DNA of 64,000 nucleotides from Chitinophaga eiseniae (GCF_012641265.1 NZ_JABAHZ010000004.1:124001-188000); one strand, 5' to 3'; numbered from the stretch's first letter, positions 26,360 to 36,843 are shown. A program made the numbers and translations. Notes: generated from the sequence alone by a model not told the origin.

Positions 26360-26785
26360 AAAGCAAAGATGTTGTTGTTTCAGGCGCAAAGTTGGTCATT
26401 TTTCTTGTGAAAAATTTAACTTCAAATTAACAAATTGTTAAGTAGACTGTGGATATCTCGCCTGGTAGATAAAAAATTAAACAGCATCTAGTGGAGGCGT
26501 TATAAACAATATGATTTCTGAGAATTCGCACCAAAAATTATAATTTCTCAAATAGGTGTTATTGATAATGAATGAAACATACACGCTGTTTGAACTTTAT
26601 CGGTATTTAATTGTATGACATTCAATCGTATCGCCTTATTTTTTTATACATTAAAATCGCTTTGTATAATTAAACTATCAGCAATGCCTTTTTGACCAAA
26701 ATCAACCTGTCCTTCGCTTCATCTTTTCACAGGTATATGTCGTAACTTTGCGCCATTCACATTACTGACCCGGAGGGAATATTAT
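26360..26785. other. 426-bp divergent intergenic region
   Basis: A+T-rich gap between the divergent Oar-like receptor and ribBA genes. It must hold both promoters. The only clear element is the -7 box at 26743-26750 for ribBA. On the minus strand CATCTTTG lies 4 bp before the receptor start. No ORF, RNA gene or FMN riboswitch core was seen. Confidence 0.6.
26743..26750 (+). promoter_or_regulatory. Putative -7 box of ribBA
   Basis: TAACTTTG fits TAnnTTTG and lies 35 bp upstream of the ribBA start. The purine-rich CCCGGAGGGAA before the ATG is an unusually good Shine-Dalgarno for this phylum. Confidence 0.5.
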
Positions 26786-27988
26786 ATGTTAGATACAATA
26801 GCAGCAGCAATAGAAGATATAAAAAACGGTAAGCTGGTGATCGTAGTAGATGACGAAGACCGTGAAAACGAAGGTGATTTTGTAACAGCAGCACGCAATG
26901 TAACACCTGAGATTATCAACTTTATGAGTACCCACGGCCGTGGGCTGATATGTGCTCCTTTAGTGGAAGAACGTTGTGAGGAATTAGGACTGGAGATGAT
27001 GGTCCGCGATAATACCGCCCTGCACCAGACTCCTTTTACGGTATCGGTCGACTTGCTCGGACATGGCTGTACTACCGGCATTTCCGCACATGACAGGGCC
27101 AAAACCGTGCAGGCGCTGATCGATCCTACTACCAAACCGGAACACCTGGGCAAACCCGGGCATATTTTCCCGCTGAAAGCCAAAACAGGAGGCGTGTTAC
27201 GCCGCTCGGGCCATACCGAAGCAACGATAGATCTGGCCCGCCTGGCAGGATTCGAGCCCGCCGGCGTGCTGGTGGAAATCATGAATGAAGACGGCACCAT
27301 GGCCCGCCTGCCGCAACTGCGCGAAATAGCCACCAAATTCGATCTCAAACTCATTTCCATCAAAGACCTCATCGCCTACCTGCTCAGCACCGAAACCCTG
27401 ATCGAGGAAGGCGTGAAAGTACAGATGCCTACCAAATACGGCAACTTTGAACTGGTGGCCTTTAAACAGATCAATTCAGGTGAAATTCATATGGCCCTGA
27501 AAAAAGGAAACTGGAAAAAAGATGAGCCGGTACTAGTACGTGTGCACTCCTCTTGTGTAACAGGAGATATACTCCATTCATTACGTTGCGACTGTGGGGA
27601 ACAACTCCATGCCGCTATGCAGATGGTGGAAAAAGAAGGGAAAGGTCTTATATTATATATGAACCAGGAAGGACGCGGTATAGGCCTCATGAATAAGCTG
27701 AAAGCCTATAAACTCCAGGAAGAAGGAATGGATACCGTGGAAGCTAACCTGGAACTTGGTTTTAAAATGGATGAGCGCGATTATGGTGTAGGCGCACAAA
27801 TCCTCCGCCAGATGGGTATCTCCAAACTCCGCCTGATTACCAACAACCCGCGCAAACGCGCCGGATTAAGCGGTTACGGACTGGAAGTAGTGGAAAATGT
27901 GCCCATCGAAATTCATCCTAACCCGCATAATGAAGGGTACCTGAAAACCAAGAGAGATAAATTAGGTCATGATATCCTGAAAGGATAG
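26786..27988 (+). CDS. ribBA: Bifunctional riboflavin enzyme RibBA
   Basis: Fusion of 3,4-dihydroxy-2-butanone-4-phosphate synthase (residues about 1-205) and GTP cyclohydrolase II (about 208-400), both entry steps of riboflavin synthesis. The N-domain shows VVDDEDRENEGDFV and GVLRRSGHTEATIDLARLAG. The C-domain shows the zinc cysteines in SCVTGDILHSLRCDCGEQL and the catalytic-site LYMNQEGRGIGL, followed by LITNNPRKRAGLSGYGL. Length (400 aa) is standard and both active sites look intact. The other rib genes are not in the window, so it is a dispersed riboflavin gene. Confidence 0.97.
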   Translation: MLDTIAAAIEDIKNGKLVIVVDDEDRENEGDFVTAARNVTPEIINFMSTHGRGLICAPLVEERCEELGLEMMVRDNTALHQTPFTVSVDLLGHGCTTGISAHDRAKTVQALIDPTTKPEHLGKPGHIFPLKAKTGGVLRRSGHTEATIDLARLAGFEPAGVLVEIMNEDGTMARLPQLREIATKFDLKLISIKDLIAYLLSTETLIEEGVKVQMPTKYGNFELVAFKQINSGEIHMALKKGNWKKDEPVLVRVHSSCVTGDILHSLRCDCGEQLHAAMQMVEKEGKGLILYMNQEGRGIGLMNKLKAYKLQEEGMDTVEANLELGFKMDERDYGVGAQILRQMGISKLRLITNNPRKRAGLSGYGLEVVENVPIEIHPNPHNEGYLKTKRDKLGHDILKG

Positions 27989-28056
27989 ACACATATGACG
28001 GCCCATAAGGCCGCGTGACCGGTGTGGCAACATGCCGGTAACCCATAAACCACGCG

Positions 28057-28094
28057 AAGGAGGAAACCGGTGCTACAACTGGTTTTCTCCTTTG
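28057..28094 (+). terminator. Probable terminator after ribBA
   Basis: An imperfect inverted repeat (28057-28070 and 28079-28093) carries G-U pairs and is followed by TTTG. It lies in the 120-bp gap between the convergent ribBA and tamB genes. Confidence 0.55.
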
Positions 28095-28108
28095 TCGTTT
28101 AACCCATC

Positions 28109-31100
28109 TTACTCGTTGTTTTTTGTGTTCTTTTGGGTTGCTTTTGCGGAATCTTCCTGTTCCTTTTTCAGGGCAGCGGCCTTACGCAGCGAATCGAGCA
28201 GCGGCGTACGCCGGCTGCGGTTTCCCCCGTTGAATAGTTCGGAAAACCGGTTGTACTCCCTGATATAGGAAATGCCTACGCCGGATTTCGTACGGTTGTT
28301 GAGGTTATATACGTCGTAGTCCGTTTTACTAAAGGCATTGATACGGAAACGACCATCAGGTGTCAGGAGGTATTCAACGCGGAAGTCGCCCGCAAACCGG
28401 TTGGTATTGGCAGACGTGGCCGTTTTACCCCAGTCATAATCGCCACCGGCATATAAACGGAAGCGGTTGTTAAACAGGTTGCTGGTAATACCGGCGCTCA
28501 CCTGGTTACGGTCTACGGAAGAGTTATCCTGGGGGCCGCCCACGTTATAAGCCCGGTAGTTAACGTTTACGCCTATACCGCTTCCCTTCAGCAGGGCGCC
28601 GGTAATATTGTTCAAAATGGCCTGGGCCTGGGCTGATAAAGCCTGCCCTACGCTGTTCTTACCAGTAATACCCACATTGGCAGCCGCAGTAGTGGTAGCA
28701 TCATCGGGTAAAAACTGGTTGGAAAATAATAATCCCCATACCTGGAACAAGGCCTTGTTCTGGTCGTTATTAATTTCTTTCAGGTGGGCGGCTACCCCGC
28801 TTTCATAGGCCAGGCTGCCTACTTCCGGTAATTCGATGGAATAGGTGATGTCCGGTTTCAACAGGGCGCCACGCAGGTTGATCAGTACATCCACCTTTTC
28901 GGTGCGGGTAGCCAGTTTATCGGAGCTGATATTGGTGCCCTGTCCTACCAGGTTGTAAAGGCTCACCTTAGGCAAGGAGTACTTGGCCATAATATTTACC
29001 CGCGCTTCAGAAGGATCTCCGTTCCAGATAATGCTGCTGTTCTTCTCTATATCAAATTTCCAGCTGGTTAAGCGCTGGAAGGTGAAGTTGTAAGACCCAT
29101 TATTGATTTCGTAATTTCCGAACATGCTAAAATCACCTTCCGTATTCACGGTGATCTGCAGGTTGCCGGTACCGTTGGCCGAAATGATATCGCCGGTAGT
29201 AGCATCCAGGATAACATCTATCTGTGCATCAGGGTTGGCGGCAATGTCGAGCTTGACGGTAAGTTTGGTGTTATCTTTTTTCTTCTTCTTTTCTACGATC
29301 TCGGTACCATAGGTTTTAAAGGTGATGTAATCGTATTTACCGATATCCTTGCTGTCGGACATGGGCAGGTAGAAGTGGGTGCCTTTAATGGGCCGGGCCA
29401 GGATATGCATCTGCATATCGTTGATCGGGCCGGAGAAATATACTTTACCATCGGCAATAACATCACCGTAAAACAGGTCGTTGTCATTGGCGGTGGTACC
29501 CAGGAAAACGAAGCTCCGGCCGGTTACATCGAAATCGAAATTGAGTTTGTCGAAGTGATCATGGCTGATATAGCCGCTGGCGGTGCCCTGGGTATTGTTT
29601 TTATCTACCAGTACGAAGTTGCCGAATTCAATCAGGTTATCATCTACATTGACGTTCAGCTTGGGGATCCGGTAATGGGTGCCCAGGTAATCTACGGTTA
29701 CCCCCACTGTATCCAGGGAAAGGGTGCCTTTCACCGATGGCTGGGCGGTAGTGCCGCCTATTTTGAGATTACCGGCTACGGTGCCGGTAAGGTTCGACAC
29801 ATAGCCCGCCAGGTACTTATTCAGCAGGCTGATAGAGGTCCCATTGAGCTGGATGCCCGCGTCGATATTATTGTTGCCGGCCAGCAGGCCCACCTGTCCC
29901 TGTGCGGCGAAAGCCTTGCCTTCATTGTCCGACTGTACGCTGAAGGTAGCTATCCCGGTTTGATGATGATAGGAGCCATCTACATTCACGACACCGATAG
30001 AATCGTTGTCTATGCGCAGCTCCCGGGTTCTCAGGGCGGTATTGATATCCAGGTTGGCGGTAGGATCCGCAATATTGATGGTACCGTCTGTAATCCCTTC
30101 AATGCGGGTGGTAATGAGTTGGGCAGGGATAACGTCGGCCAGGTTCAGGTTTTTAAGGGTAACGATGAACTTCGACTCATCCGGGTTAAACTCATTGGTT
30201 TCTATGGTAACGCTTTGATCATTGCGGGTAATGCGGAAATTTTTTACTGTGAGAAAGTGTTTGCTCCAGTAAATTTCATTGCCGGGTGTTACATTCCACT
30301 GGCGCTCGTTAACCGTGAAGGCACTGTTGAGGAAGTTGACTTTCACCCCTTCCGCTACGGTGATGATACGGGCATAAAAGCCATCCAGGGACGAAGTGTC
30401 TTCTGCGGAAAGGTCTACTTTCACATAGGAGGTATCATGCCCGGAGCTGGCCAGTATCACGGGGTTTTCAAACATTACATTCTTACCGGACAATATTTTA
30501 CCAATACTGGTGCTGATATTGACCTTATTAAAATTACCTTCTCCCTTTACCTGTAAATCCTGTACGTGGTAACCCTTGAACCCGGCTTCCGGTATGTTGA
30601 TATTCAGTGCCAGGTTGCCTCCATTCATCGTATTCAGGGCGCCGTCGACCCGGCTTTGGTTAAAGCCGGTGAACTGGTTGGTAAAGCCTTTCAGCAGTTT
30701 GTCCACCTCTCCCAGGTTGAAGGCAAAGGTGAAGTCCTGGTTGATATTGGTTTGTGGCGGGGGACTGAAATAGCTGGGATAATATTTATAGAGCAGCAGG
30801 TGAAAGGCATTGGGCAGTTGGAGGAAGCTATATTGTCCTTTTACAAACCCGCTGATTTCACTGCCGGCAAATTCCAGTACTTTTTTATTGTCCACCATAT
30901 GCGACAGTACGTTGAGGGAGTCGAACTCCAGTCGCCGGTTGTCTTTGAACACCGATACTTCATACATCCGGGCGCTTCCATCGAAGTTGTCGATGTTACT
31001 GCCTTTGAAGTTGAGATCCAGCTTGGCTTGCAGGGTAACGGAATCTTCTGTGAGGTGCAGTGCTTTCAGATCGCTTTTACGGATTTCTGAATTGAAGTTA

Positions 31101-32992
31101 AATACGGGGAGGGCCTCGTTGAAGTCGATGGTACCGGCAAAGTCCATATCCAGGTTAGGATCATTGGCGGTGAGGGAGCCATTGAAAAATTTGCGGCTCA
31201 TTTCCCCTTTGGTTTTGATGTTGCGGTAGTTGTAGCCGAATAGGGCCATTTCCTGTATATTGGCGTCTACACTGGCTTTGAGCGTTTTAAAGTTAAAGCC
31301 GGCGCCATCTACTTTAGCATCCAGGGAAACGGTAGACAGGTTATCGTTGTCGAAAAGGCTGCCTATATCAAAGTTGCTGGCCTTGAGGCTACCGGAGTAC
31401 ACCGGTATATCCCTGCTGGTTTTAAAGTTCAGATCGGAGTTGAGCTTTCCCAGGTTGGTCTGAAACTGGCCATAGGCCACAAAGTCATTGATGAAGCCGG
31501 TGTAGCTTCCCTGGAAATGGATATTGGACAACCGGTCGATGCGAACGGTATTAACGACGTCTTTTACGATAGGCATGATCTGCATCACATCTTTACCGGT
31601 AGTGACCAGTTCGTCGGTATGGAAATCGATGAATGTTTCGTAAATGTCCGGCAGGCCGCGCATTTCCAGGCTTCCTTTCAGGCGGGTGGTGTTGCCGGCG
31701 CTGAGGTCTATTTCAGATGCTTTCAGGTTACTTACCGGACCCCGGGCCTTTCCGTTGAGGATAATCTCTTTTTTCCAGGAGGAAAGGGGCGGGGCAAAAA
31801 AGGCGATATCGTCGGACGAGAGTTTACAGTTTTTAAAATGTGCCTGCATAAAGACATCATCGATATAATTGCTCATATCACTGATGTCGCTGTATTGCAT
31901 GGTGTAGTAGTCACCGATATGACTGCGGTTTGTTTCCAGGTCGAGCTGTGAGAACTCCATTTCTACAGGCGACATTTTAAAGCGGCTGCTCAGTTTTTTC
32001 ACTTCAAAGCCGCTGCGCTCTTTGGTGCGCAGGGTAAGGTCGCCTATCACGCTGTCCTTTACCAGGCTGGTATTGGTGAGGGAAAGGTTGATATCATTAA
32101 AGCGGATATGGTGTGGCGCAAAGTAGCCTTCTTCAATTTTGGTGGTATCGTCGGGATTATCGACGCCGAAAATTCCGTTTTTGATATTAATCTCTTTTAT
32201 AATAAGTTTCCAGTTGGCACTGTTCCACCGGAGTTCATTGATCTGGCTACTGTCTACAGGGTTGGTGCCTGGAGCGGGGCGTCTGCGGTGACGCAGGGGG
32301 GAAGAGGCATAACTGCTTACAATAAAAGCAGGTGAGGTGAGGGTGAGCTCCTGGATATCAATATTATGTTTTTGCAGGTCGAGGTTTTTAGCATCCAGGT
32401 AAATGCGTTTGGCGGATGCCCGCATATCTTCACCTACCCAGGCGTCTACCTCGTTGAACTGGATATTGCGGAGGTCTATTTTTTTCAGGTCCAGCGAAAT
32501 GCCTTTGCTGGGCGTATGGCTGGTATCTGTTGGACCGGAGAACGCTTCTTCCAGGAAATGATAGTTCCACACAGAGTCTTTGCGGGAGCGGAGAAGGTTT
32601 ACCTGCGCGTTTTCCAGCCCGATAAACTTAATCACCGGCTTATCCTGGAAAAAGAACCAGTCGGTAATGCGTACCTGTAATTTGCCGGCATACAACAGGG
32701 TATCGCGGTGTTGATCTTCTATCAGCGCTCCTTCCAGCTGCATATGATTAAATAGCTGAAACTTTACACGGTCAATCTGTACCCTTGTTTTCAGCTGTTC
32801 GGATAAACGGCTGGTCACTTCCCCCACGAGGAAGTTCTGTACCACCGGGATGTTTACCAGTATTCCGACCAGGATGACAAGGCCTAACAAACAGAGTAAC
32901 ACGACAGATAATATTTTCCGTACTTTTTTCAGGCGCCTAAAGTTTATCCGGCAAAAATAATTAATAGTTGCCAGTCCTTGGCAATCAGCCAA
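28109..32992 (-). CDS. tamB: TamB-like translocation/assembly protein (DUF490)
   Basis: A giant AsmA/TamB-superfamily protein of 1627 aa anchored in the inner membrane and spanning the periplasm. TamB-type proteins help build outer-membrane proteins or move phospholipids. An N-terminal transmembrane helix at about 28-50 (LSVVLLCLLGLVILVGILV) follows a short basic stretch. The long middle is repetitive beta-strand sequence of the TamB groove type. The C-terminal TamB domain (about 1150-1590) contains SANGTGNLQITVNTEGDFSM, YEINNGSYNF and IDRVKF-like elements. The only upstream ATG is used. The first 18 residues are not obviously conserved, so a later non-ATG start is possible. No tamA neighbour is seen. 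Confidence 0.9.
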   Translation of the reverse strand: MADCQGLATINYFCRINFRRLKKVRKILSVVLLCLLGLVILVGILVNIPVVQNFLVGEVTSRLSEQLKTRVQIDRVKFQLFNHMQLEGALIEDQHRDTLLYAGKLQVRITDWFFFQDKPVIKFIGLENAQVNLLRSRKDSVWNYHFLEEAFSGPTDTSHTPSKGISLDLKKIDLRNIQFNEVDAWVGEDMRASAKRIYLDAKNLDLQKHNIDIQELTLTSPAFIVSSYASSPLRHRRRPAPGTNPVDSSQINELRWNSANWKLIIKEINIKNGIFGVDNPDDTTKIEEGYFAPHHIRFNDINLSLTNTSLVKDSVIGDLTLRTKERSGFEVKKLSSRFKMSPVEMEFSQLDLETNRSHIGDYYTMQYSDISDMSNYIDDVFMQAHFKNCKLSSDDIAFFAPPLSSWKKEIILNGKARGPVSNLKASEIDLSAGNTTRLKGSLEMRGLPDIYETFIDFHTDELVTTGKDVMQIMPIVKDVVNTVRIDRLSNIHFQGSYTGFINDFVAYGQFQTNLGKLNSDLNFKTSRDIPVYSGSLKASNFDIGSLFDNDNLSTVSLDAKVDGAGFNFKTLKASVDANIQEMALFGYNYRNIKTKGEMSRKFFNGSLTANDPNLDMDFAGTIDFNEALPVFNFNSEIRKSDLKALHLTEDSVTLQAKLDLNFKGSNIDNFDGSARMYEVSVFKDNRRLEFDSLNVLSHMVDNKKVLEFAGSEISGFVKGQYSFLQLPNAFHLLLYKYYPSYFSPPPQTNINQDFTFAFNLGEVDKLLKGFTNQFTGFNQSRVDGALNTMNGGNLALNINIPEAGFKGYHVQDLQVKGEGNFNKVNISTSIGKILSGKNVMFENPVILASSGHDTSYVKVDLSAEDTSSLDGFYARIITVAEGVKVNFLNSAFTVNERQWNVTPGNEIYWSKHFLTVKNFRITRNDQSVTIETNEFNPDESKFIVTLKNLNLADVIPAQLITTRIEGITDGTINIADPTANLDINTALRTRELRIDNDSIGVVNVDGSYHHQTGIATFSVQSDNEGKAFAAQGQVGLLAGNNNIDAGIQLNGTSISLLNKYLAGYVSNLTGTVAGNLKIGGTTAQPSVKGTLSLDTVGVTVDYLGTHYRIPKLNVNVDDNLIEFGNFVLVDKNNTQGTASGYISHDHFDKLNFDFDVTGRSFVFLGTTANDNDLFYGDVIADGKVYFSGPINDMQMHILARPIKGTHFYLPMSDSKDIGKYDYITFKTYGTEIVEKKKKKDNTKLTVKLDIAANPDAQIDVILDATTGDIISANGTGNLQITVNTEGDFSMFGNYEINNGSYNFTFQRLTSWKFDIEKNSSIIWNGDPSEARVNIMAKYSLPKVSLYNLVGQGTNISSDKLATRTEKVDVLINLRGALLKPDITYSIELPEVGSLAYESGVAAHLKEINNDQNKALFQVWGLLFSNQFLPDDATTTAAANVGITGKNSVGQALSAQAQAILNNITGALLKGSGIGVNVNYRAYNVGGPQDNSSVDRNQVSAGITSNLFNNRFRLYAGGDYDWGKTATSANTNRFAGDFRVEYLLTPDGRFRINAFSKTDYDVYNLNNRTKSGVGISYIREYNRFSELFNGGNRSRRTPLLDSLRKAAALKKEQEDSAKATQKNTKNNE

Positions 32993-33669
32993 TAAATAAG
33001 ATAGATTTCCCTATTTGAACGGTGCGATGAGGGATGCTTTTTTCGTATATAGATAACAGTGAGTAGATACGGTTTTGGCGCGGTTGATCAATATTTGTAT
33101 GGGTAAAATGCATGATAAGTATTTATCACTGGATTGTCTTGTAGGTATCTATATAGTGGTGTTATTTTATCGTATTGTGATTTTATTTTCATCCACCATA
33201 TGTTGATATGATAATTGCATATTTTATAATAAATTGATTATCAATTATTTTATTTCAGTCGGAGCAATATTGGTATAGTAATTCTTTCTGTCACTGTATT
33301 GTCAATAATTACACGCTGCCTATTAAGAAAATTTTAACATCTCTAATTTTCCCCCCGGAACTGTGAACAATTGTAGTAACATCGACCAAAAAAGTAGACA
33401 GTTATTATCAACGAGCATTAATAAGTGAACAATACCTACGAGCATTAATATCAGTAACATTAACCAGGATCGATAGTAACATTCTTATTTACATAATTTC
33501 AGGCGAGTGCTTAGAGAAGAAGATTATTACCCGTGAACGTTAATAAGTGAACAACATTTCAGGACTGTCAACCAAAAAAACAAAAAGAAACAATAAACGA
33601 TTTCCAGTGAACAAAAGGTAGTTATCAACCCATCTGATAATTCCAGCTTAATTTATTAAACCAGAATCT
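32993..33669. other. 677-bp divergent intergenic region
   Basis: Non-coding, A+T-rich gap between tamB and the susC-like gene. The half near tamB (to about 33340) has no clear element. The half near susC carries many short direct repeats (see 33363-33614). No ORF, sigma/anti-sigma pair or structured RNA of a known class was recognised. Confidence 0.7.
33363..33614 (+). repeat. Cluster of short direct repeats upstream of the susC-like gene
   Basis: GTGAACAA occurs exactly four times (33363-33370, 33425-33432, 33547-33554, 33607-33614), with a GTGAACG near-copy at 33533. Two are inside a 15-bp repeat TTAATAAGTGAACAA (33418-33432 and 33540-33554). ACGAGCATTAATA occurs at 33411-33423 and 33438-33450. 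AGTAACAT-type units occur near 33376, 33454 and 33476. All lie on the coding strand within about 310 bp of the start codon, either as regulator sites or as a repetitive leader. Confidence 0.75.
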
Positions 33670-36600
33670 ATGCACAAAAAGTTGCTATTGCTAGCGCTAA
33701 TGGGACTGCTATGCCTGCAGGTATGGGCCCAGGAGCGAAAAATCTCCGGTACCGTTAAAGATGACAAAGGGGTTGTATTGCCCGGTGTATCTGTGAAAGA
33801 AGTGGGTACCAACAATGGAGCCGCTACTACACCAGATGGTAAATTCACCCTGACGTTAAGAGGTAACTCTGGTAAGCTCTCTATCTCCTATATAGGCTTT
33901 GAATCGCAAACCATCGTCCTCTCCGGTAATACTTCCTACACCATTTCATTAAAGCCGGATGCTAAAAGTCTGAAAGACGTAGTAGTGATCGGGTACCAGG
34001 AAGTAAAACGTAAAACGGTAACAGCCGCTGTTTCCAGCGTAAAAGGCAAGGAAATCGAAAACCTGCCTTCTCCCAGCTTTGACCAGCTGTTACAAGGTCG
34101 TGCTGCGGGGTTGAACGTACAGAACTTTACCGGTGAGCCGGGTGTACGTGGTTCCTTTGTGGTGAGAGGAAATACTTCCATTAGCCGCAATGCTTCTGCT
34201 GCCCGCACTTTGAGCTCGCCCTTATTTGTGATCGATGATATTCCCATTTCCATGGATGATGCAGCTGCATTTGACAACACCGGTACCAACTATATTGCCG
34301 GTATTAACCCTAACGATATTGAATCGATCGACATCCTGAAAGATGCGTCTGCGGCGGCCATTTACGGCTCCCGTGGCGCCAACGGCGTGGTGATCGTGAA
34401 AACAAAACGTGGAAAGCCCGGCAAACCACAGGTAAACGTTTCCGCGTATACCGGTTTGGTGGAGCAGCCTAATTTCGAAAAAGTATTTGGTGGCGCGGAA
34501 GAAAGACAGTTCAAAATGAATTTCCTCCAAAAGAATCTGGGCTATGATCAGTTGGCCATCAGGATACCTATGCTGCTGACAGACAGTCTCAACCCGGCTT
34601 TCACAGGAGCTACCGACTGGCAGGATCTGTTTTACCAGAAAGCCCTGATCCAGAACTACGATCTTTCTGTGGCCGGCGCCAACGACATGACCAATTACCG
34701 TATCAGCGGTAACTACTATAACGAAGAAGGTACTATTAAAGGGACCGGCTTTAAACGCTACACCGTGTCTGCTGCCATGGGTGTGAAACTGAGCACTAAG
34801 CTGAATGTAAGCTCCCTGTTCCGCCTGAGCCGTGGCGATAGATCCAGGGGCCGCGGTACAGCGCCCGGTGAAGACGTGATCCCGCTGAATGGCGGACAGT
34901 ACTTGTCTTCTCTCTTTAACCTTTCGGATTTGGATAAGAAAAACTATGTAGGCGACTTTGGTGATGGAAGAGATAAAAATATCAATGATGATATCACGGC
35001 CAGCGTAACGCTCAACTACGATTTCAGCAAAAAGCTGCGTTTTGCTTCTACGGGCTCTATACAGTCGAGCGTCAATTCCCGCGATATCTTCAGACCCGGT
35101 GCGCTGAACGTAGCAGGCCTGTCCTATGCACAAAGCAGCAAGTCGCGCTATGAAAACGTGAACCTCGATAACACCCTGAGTTATACGACTAACATAGTGA
35201 ATAATGATCACCACCTCAATGTGTTGTTGGGTAACACGATCAATAATGTGAAGAATGAATACACCGGTATCGGTGCAGGTGCGCTGAGCAACGACAACGT
35301 GAAAGTAGTACAGGGCTTTGTTCCGAACTACCTGGCGTTCTATGACGCTGGCGGAAACCTCATCTCCGGATCGAATTATCAGTCTGCCGGACTATTGTCT
35401 TTCTTCTCCCGTGTTAACTATGATTATAAGGAAAAATACCTGTTATCGTTCGCTTACCGCGCAGATGCTTCTTCCCGTTTTGGTAAAGACAGCAGATGGG
35501 GATACTTCCCTTCTGTTTCTGCCGGATGGAATATCTCCGAAGAGCCGTTTATGGCGCCGCTGAAAAAGTGGGTAGAGTACCTCAAAGTACGCGGTAGCTT
35601 TGGAGTTACCGGTAGCTTGCCAACTAGTTATTACCTGCCGTTCAATACCTACAGCATCAACCAGGGAACTTACGGCGGTTCTAATGGCGGTACTTACAAC
35701 GGGGTGAATGCGGTAACACCGAACTTTAGTGATGGAGTAGCACAGAATGGGTTGACCTGGGAGCAGGCGCTGCAGTCCAATATCGGTGTTGATGCGAGCT
35801 TTTTTAGCGGGCGTTTGAATGTTACTGTAGATGCGTTTAACCGCGGTACTTCCCGCAAACTGTTCGACCTGATGCTCCCTTCTACCACCGGGTATAATAA
35901 AGTAAACACTAACGCGGTAGATGTGCGTAACACCGGTGTGGAATTCACGGTACAGGGCCGCCTGATGCCGGCTAACAGTAAATTCCAGTGGAATTCTACG
36001 CTGATTCTCTCGTTCATCAAAAACCAGATTGTGGCATTGCCTAATGGTAACCGTGATCTCGTGGTACCTGATAATAATACCGGTATGACGTATATCCTTA
36101 CCAAAGGAAGAGCCATCAATGAGTTTTACCTGATGCAAAGTAAGGGCGTATACAGTACCGCAAAAGATATTCCTTTCAACCCTTATACCGGTGAGAAACT
36201 GACCTACTGGAACGGTAACCATACTGTACAACCAGGTGATTTTATCTGGGTAGATCAGAATGGCGACTACGATGTATGGGACTGGAATGATAAAGTACGT
36301 GCGGGTAACCCTAATCCCGGTTGTACCGGCGGTTTTACCAATACCTTTATGTATGGTCCCTGGAGCCTGCAGGTGTATATGACCTTTACCCTGAAACGTG
36401 ATATTTATAATAAATACATGTCTGACAGGTTGGAGGCTTTAACCAACCGCTATGCAGATGTAGCAGCTATTGACCCTGCCTCCATCGACAGCTGGCATAA
36501 AGAGGGCGATCAGAGCAAGTATGCACAGGTAATCCCTTATAGCCAGAATTATTACTACCAGTTCTTACCATTTTCTTCTGCCTTTGTGGAAAACGGTTCT

Positions 36601-36825
36601 TATGCCCGTATCAAATACCTGAACCTCTCTTATACTGTTGGACCTAAATTATTACAGCGTGCAAGACTCAGTAAGCTGCAGATTTACGGTGTGATTGATA
36701 ACGTGAAAATGTTCCAGAAATCCAGTGTACCGGATGCGGAAGCGGTGGATGAAAAAGGTACTTACACCGGTGGCGGATACCCTATTCCAAGGAAGTTCAC
36801 ATTGGGCGTAAATGTTGGTTTTTAA
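33670..36825 (+). CDS. SusC/RagA-family TonB-dependent transporter
   Basis: Outer-membrane transporter of 1051 aa, the barrel partner of the SusD lipoprotein 18 bp downstream. The signal peptide is MHKKLLLLALMGLLCLQVWA. A CarboxypepD_reg-like domain spans about 24-105 (ISGTVKDDKGVVLPGVSV). The TonB box/plug region begins KDVVVIGYQEVKRKTVTAAV. The SusC signatures are LQGRAAGLNVQNFTGEPG, the plug motif LKDASAAAIYGSRGANGVVI and VIDDIP. The barrel ends FTLGVNVGF with a terminal aromatic. Together with SusD it should import a polymer or oligomer. No sigma/anti-sigma pair is adjacent, so control probably depends on the repeat-rich upstream region or a distant regulator. Confidence 0.97.
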   Translation: MHKKLLLLALMGLLCLQVWAQERKISGTVKDDKGVVLPGVSVKEVGTNNGAATTPDGKFTLTLRGNSGKLSISYIGFESQTIVLSGNTSYTISLKPDAKSLKDVVVIGYQEVKRKTVTAAVSSVKGKEIENLPSPSFDQLLQGRAAGLNVQNFTGEPGVRGSFVVRGNTSISRNASAARTLSSPLFVIDDIPISMDDAAAFDNTGTNYIAGINPNDIESIDILKDASAAAIYGSRGANGVVIVKTKRGKPGKPQVNVSAYTGLVEQPNFEKVFGGAEERQFKMNFLQKNLGYDQLAIRIPMLLTDSLNPAFTGATDWQDLFYQKALIQNYDLSVAGANDMTNYRISGNYYNEEGTIKGTGFKRYTVSAAMGVKLSTKLNVSSLFRLSRGDRSRGRGTAPGEDVIPLNGGQYLSSLFNLSDLDKKNYVGDFGDGRDKNINDDITASVTLNYDFSKKLRFASTGSIQSSVNSRDIFRPGALNVAGLSYAQSSKSRYENVNLDNTLSYTTNIVNNDHHLNVLLGNTINNVKNEYTGIGAGALSNDNVKVVQGFVPNYLAFYDAGGNLISGSNYQSAGLLSFFSRVNYDYKEKYLLSFAYRADASSRFGKDSRWGYFPSVSAGWNISEEPFMAPLKKWVEYLKVRGSFGVTGSLPTSYYLPFNTYSINQGTYGGSNGGTYNGVNAVTPNFSDGVAQNGLTWEQALQSNIGVDASFFSGRLNVTVDAFNRGTSRKLFDLMLPSTTGYNKVNTNAVDVRNTGVEFTVQGRLMPANSKFQWNSTLILSFIKNQIVALPNGNRDLVVPDNNTGMTYILTKGRAINEFYLMQSKGVYSTAKDIPFNPYTGEKLTYWNGNHTVQPGDFIWVDQNGDYDVWDWNDKVRAGNPNPGCTGGFTNTFMYGPWSLQVYMTFTLKRDIYNKYMSDRLEALTNRYADVAAIDPASIDSWHKEGDQSKYAQVIPYSQNYYYQFLPFSSAFVENGSYARIKYLNLSYTVGPKLLQRARLSKLQIYGVIDNVKMFQKSSVPDAEAVDEKGTYTGGGYPIPRKFTLGVNVGF

Positions 36826-36843
36826 TTTTAAAAAGAAGTTGAT

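Noticed and set aside
26390..26785. FMN riboswitch upstream of ribBA
   Set aside because: The conserved core of the RFN element is not visible; only a simple promoter box and a good ribosome-binding site are present.
29375..30556. 393-codon ORF on the plus strand inside tamB
   Set aside because: It is antisense to the well-supported tamB gene, has no recognisable motif and reflects codon bias of the opposite strand.
33363..33614. CRISPR array in the repeat-rich region
   Set aside because: Repeats are 8-15 bp, irregularly spaced and not separated by uniform spacers; no cas genes nearby.
34222..35214. 330-codon ORF on the minus strand inside the susC-like gene
   Set aside because: Antisense shadow of a clear SusC protein; no family match, no promoter or ribosome site.
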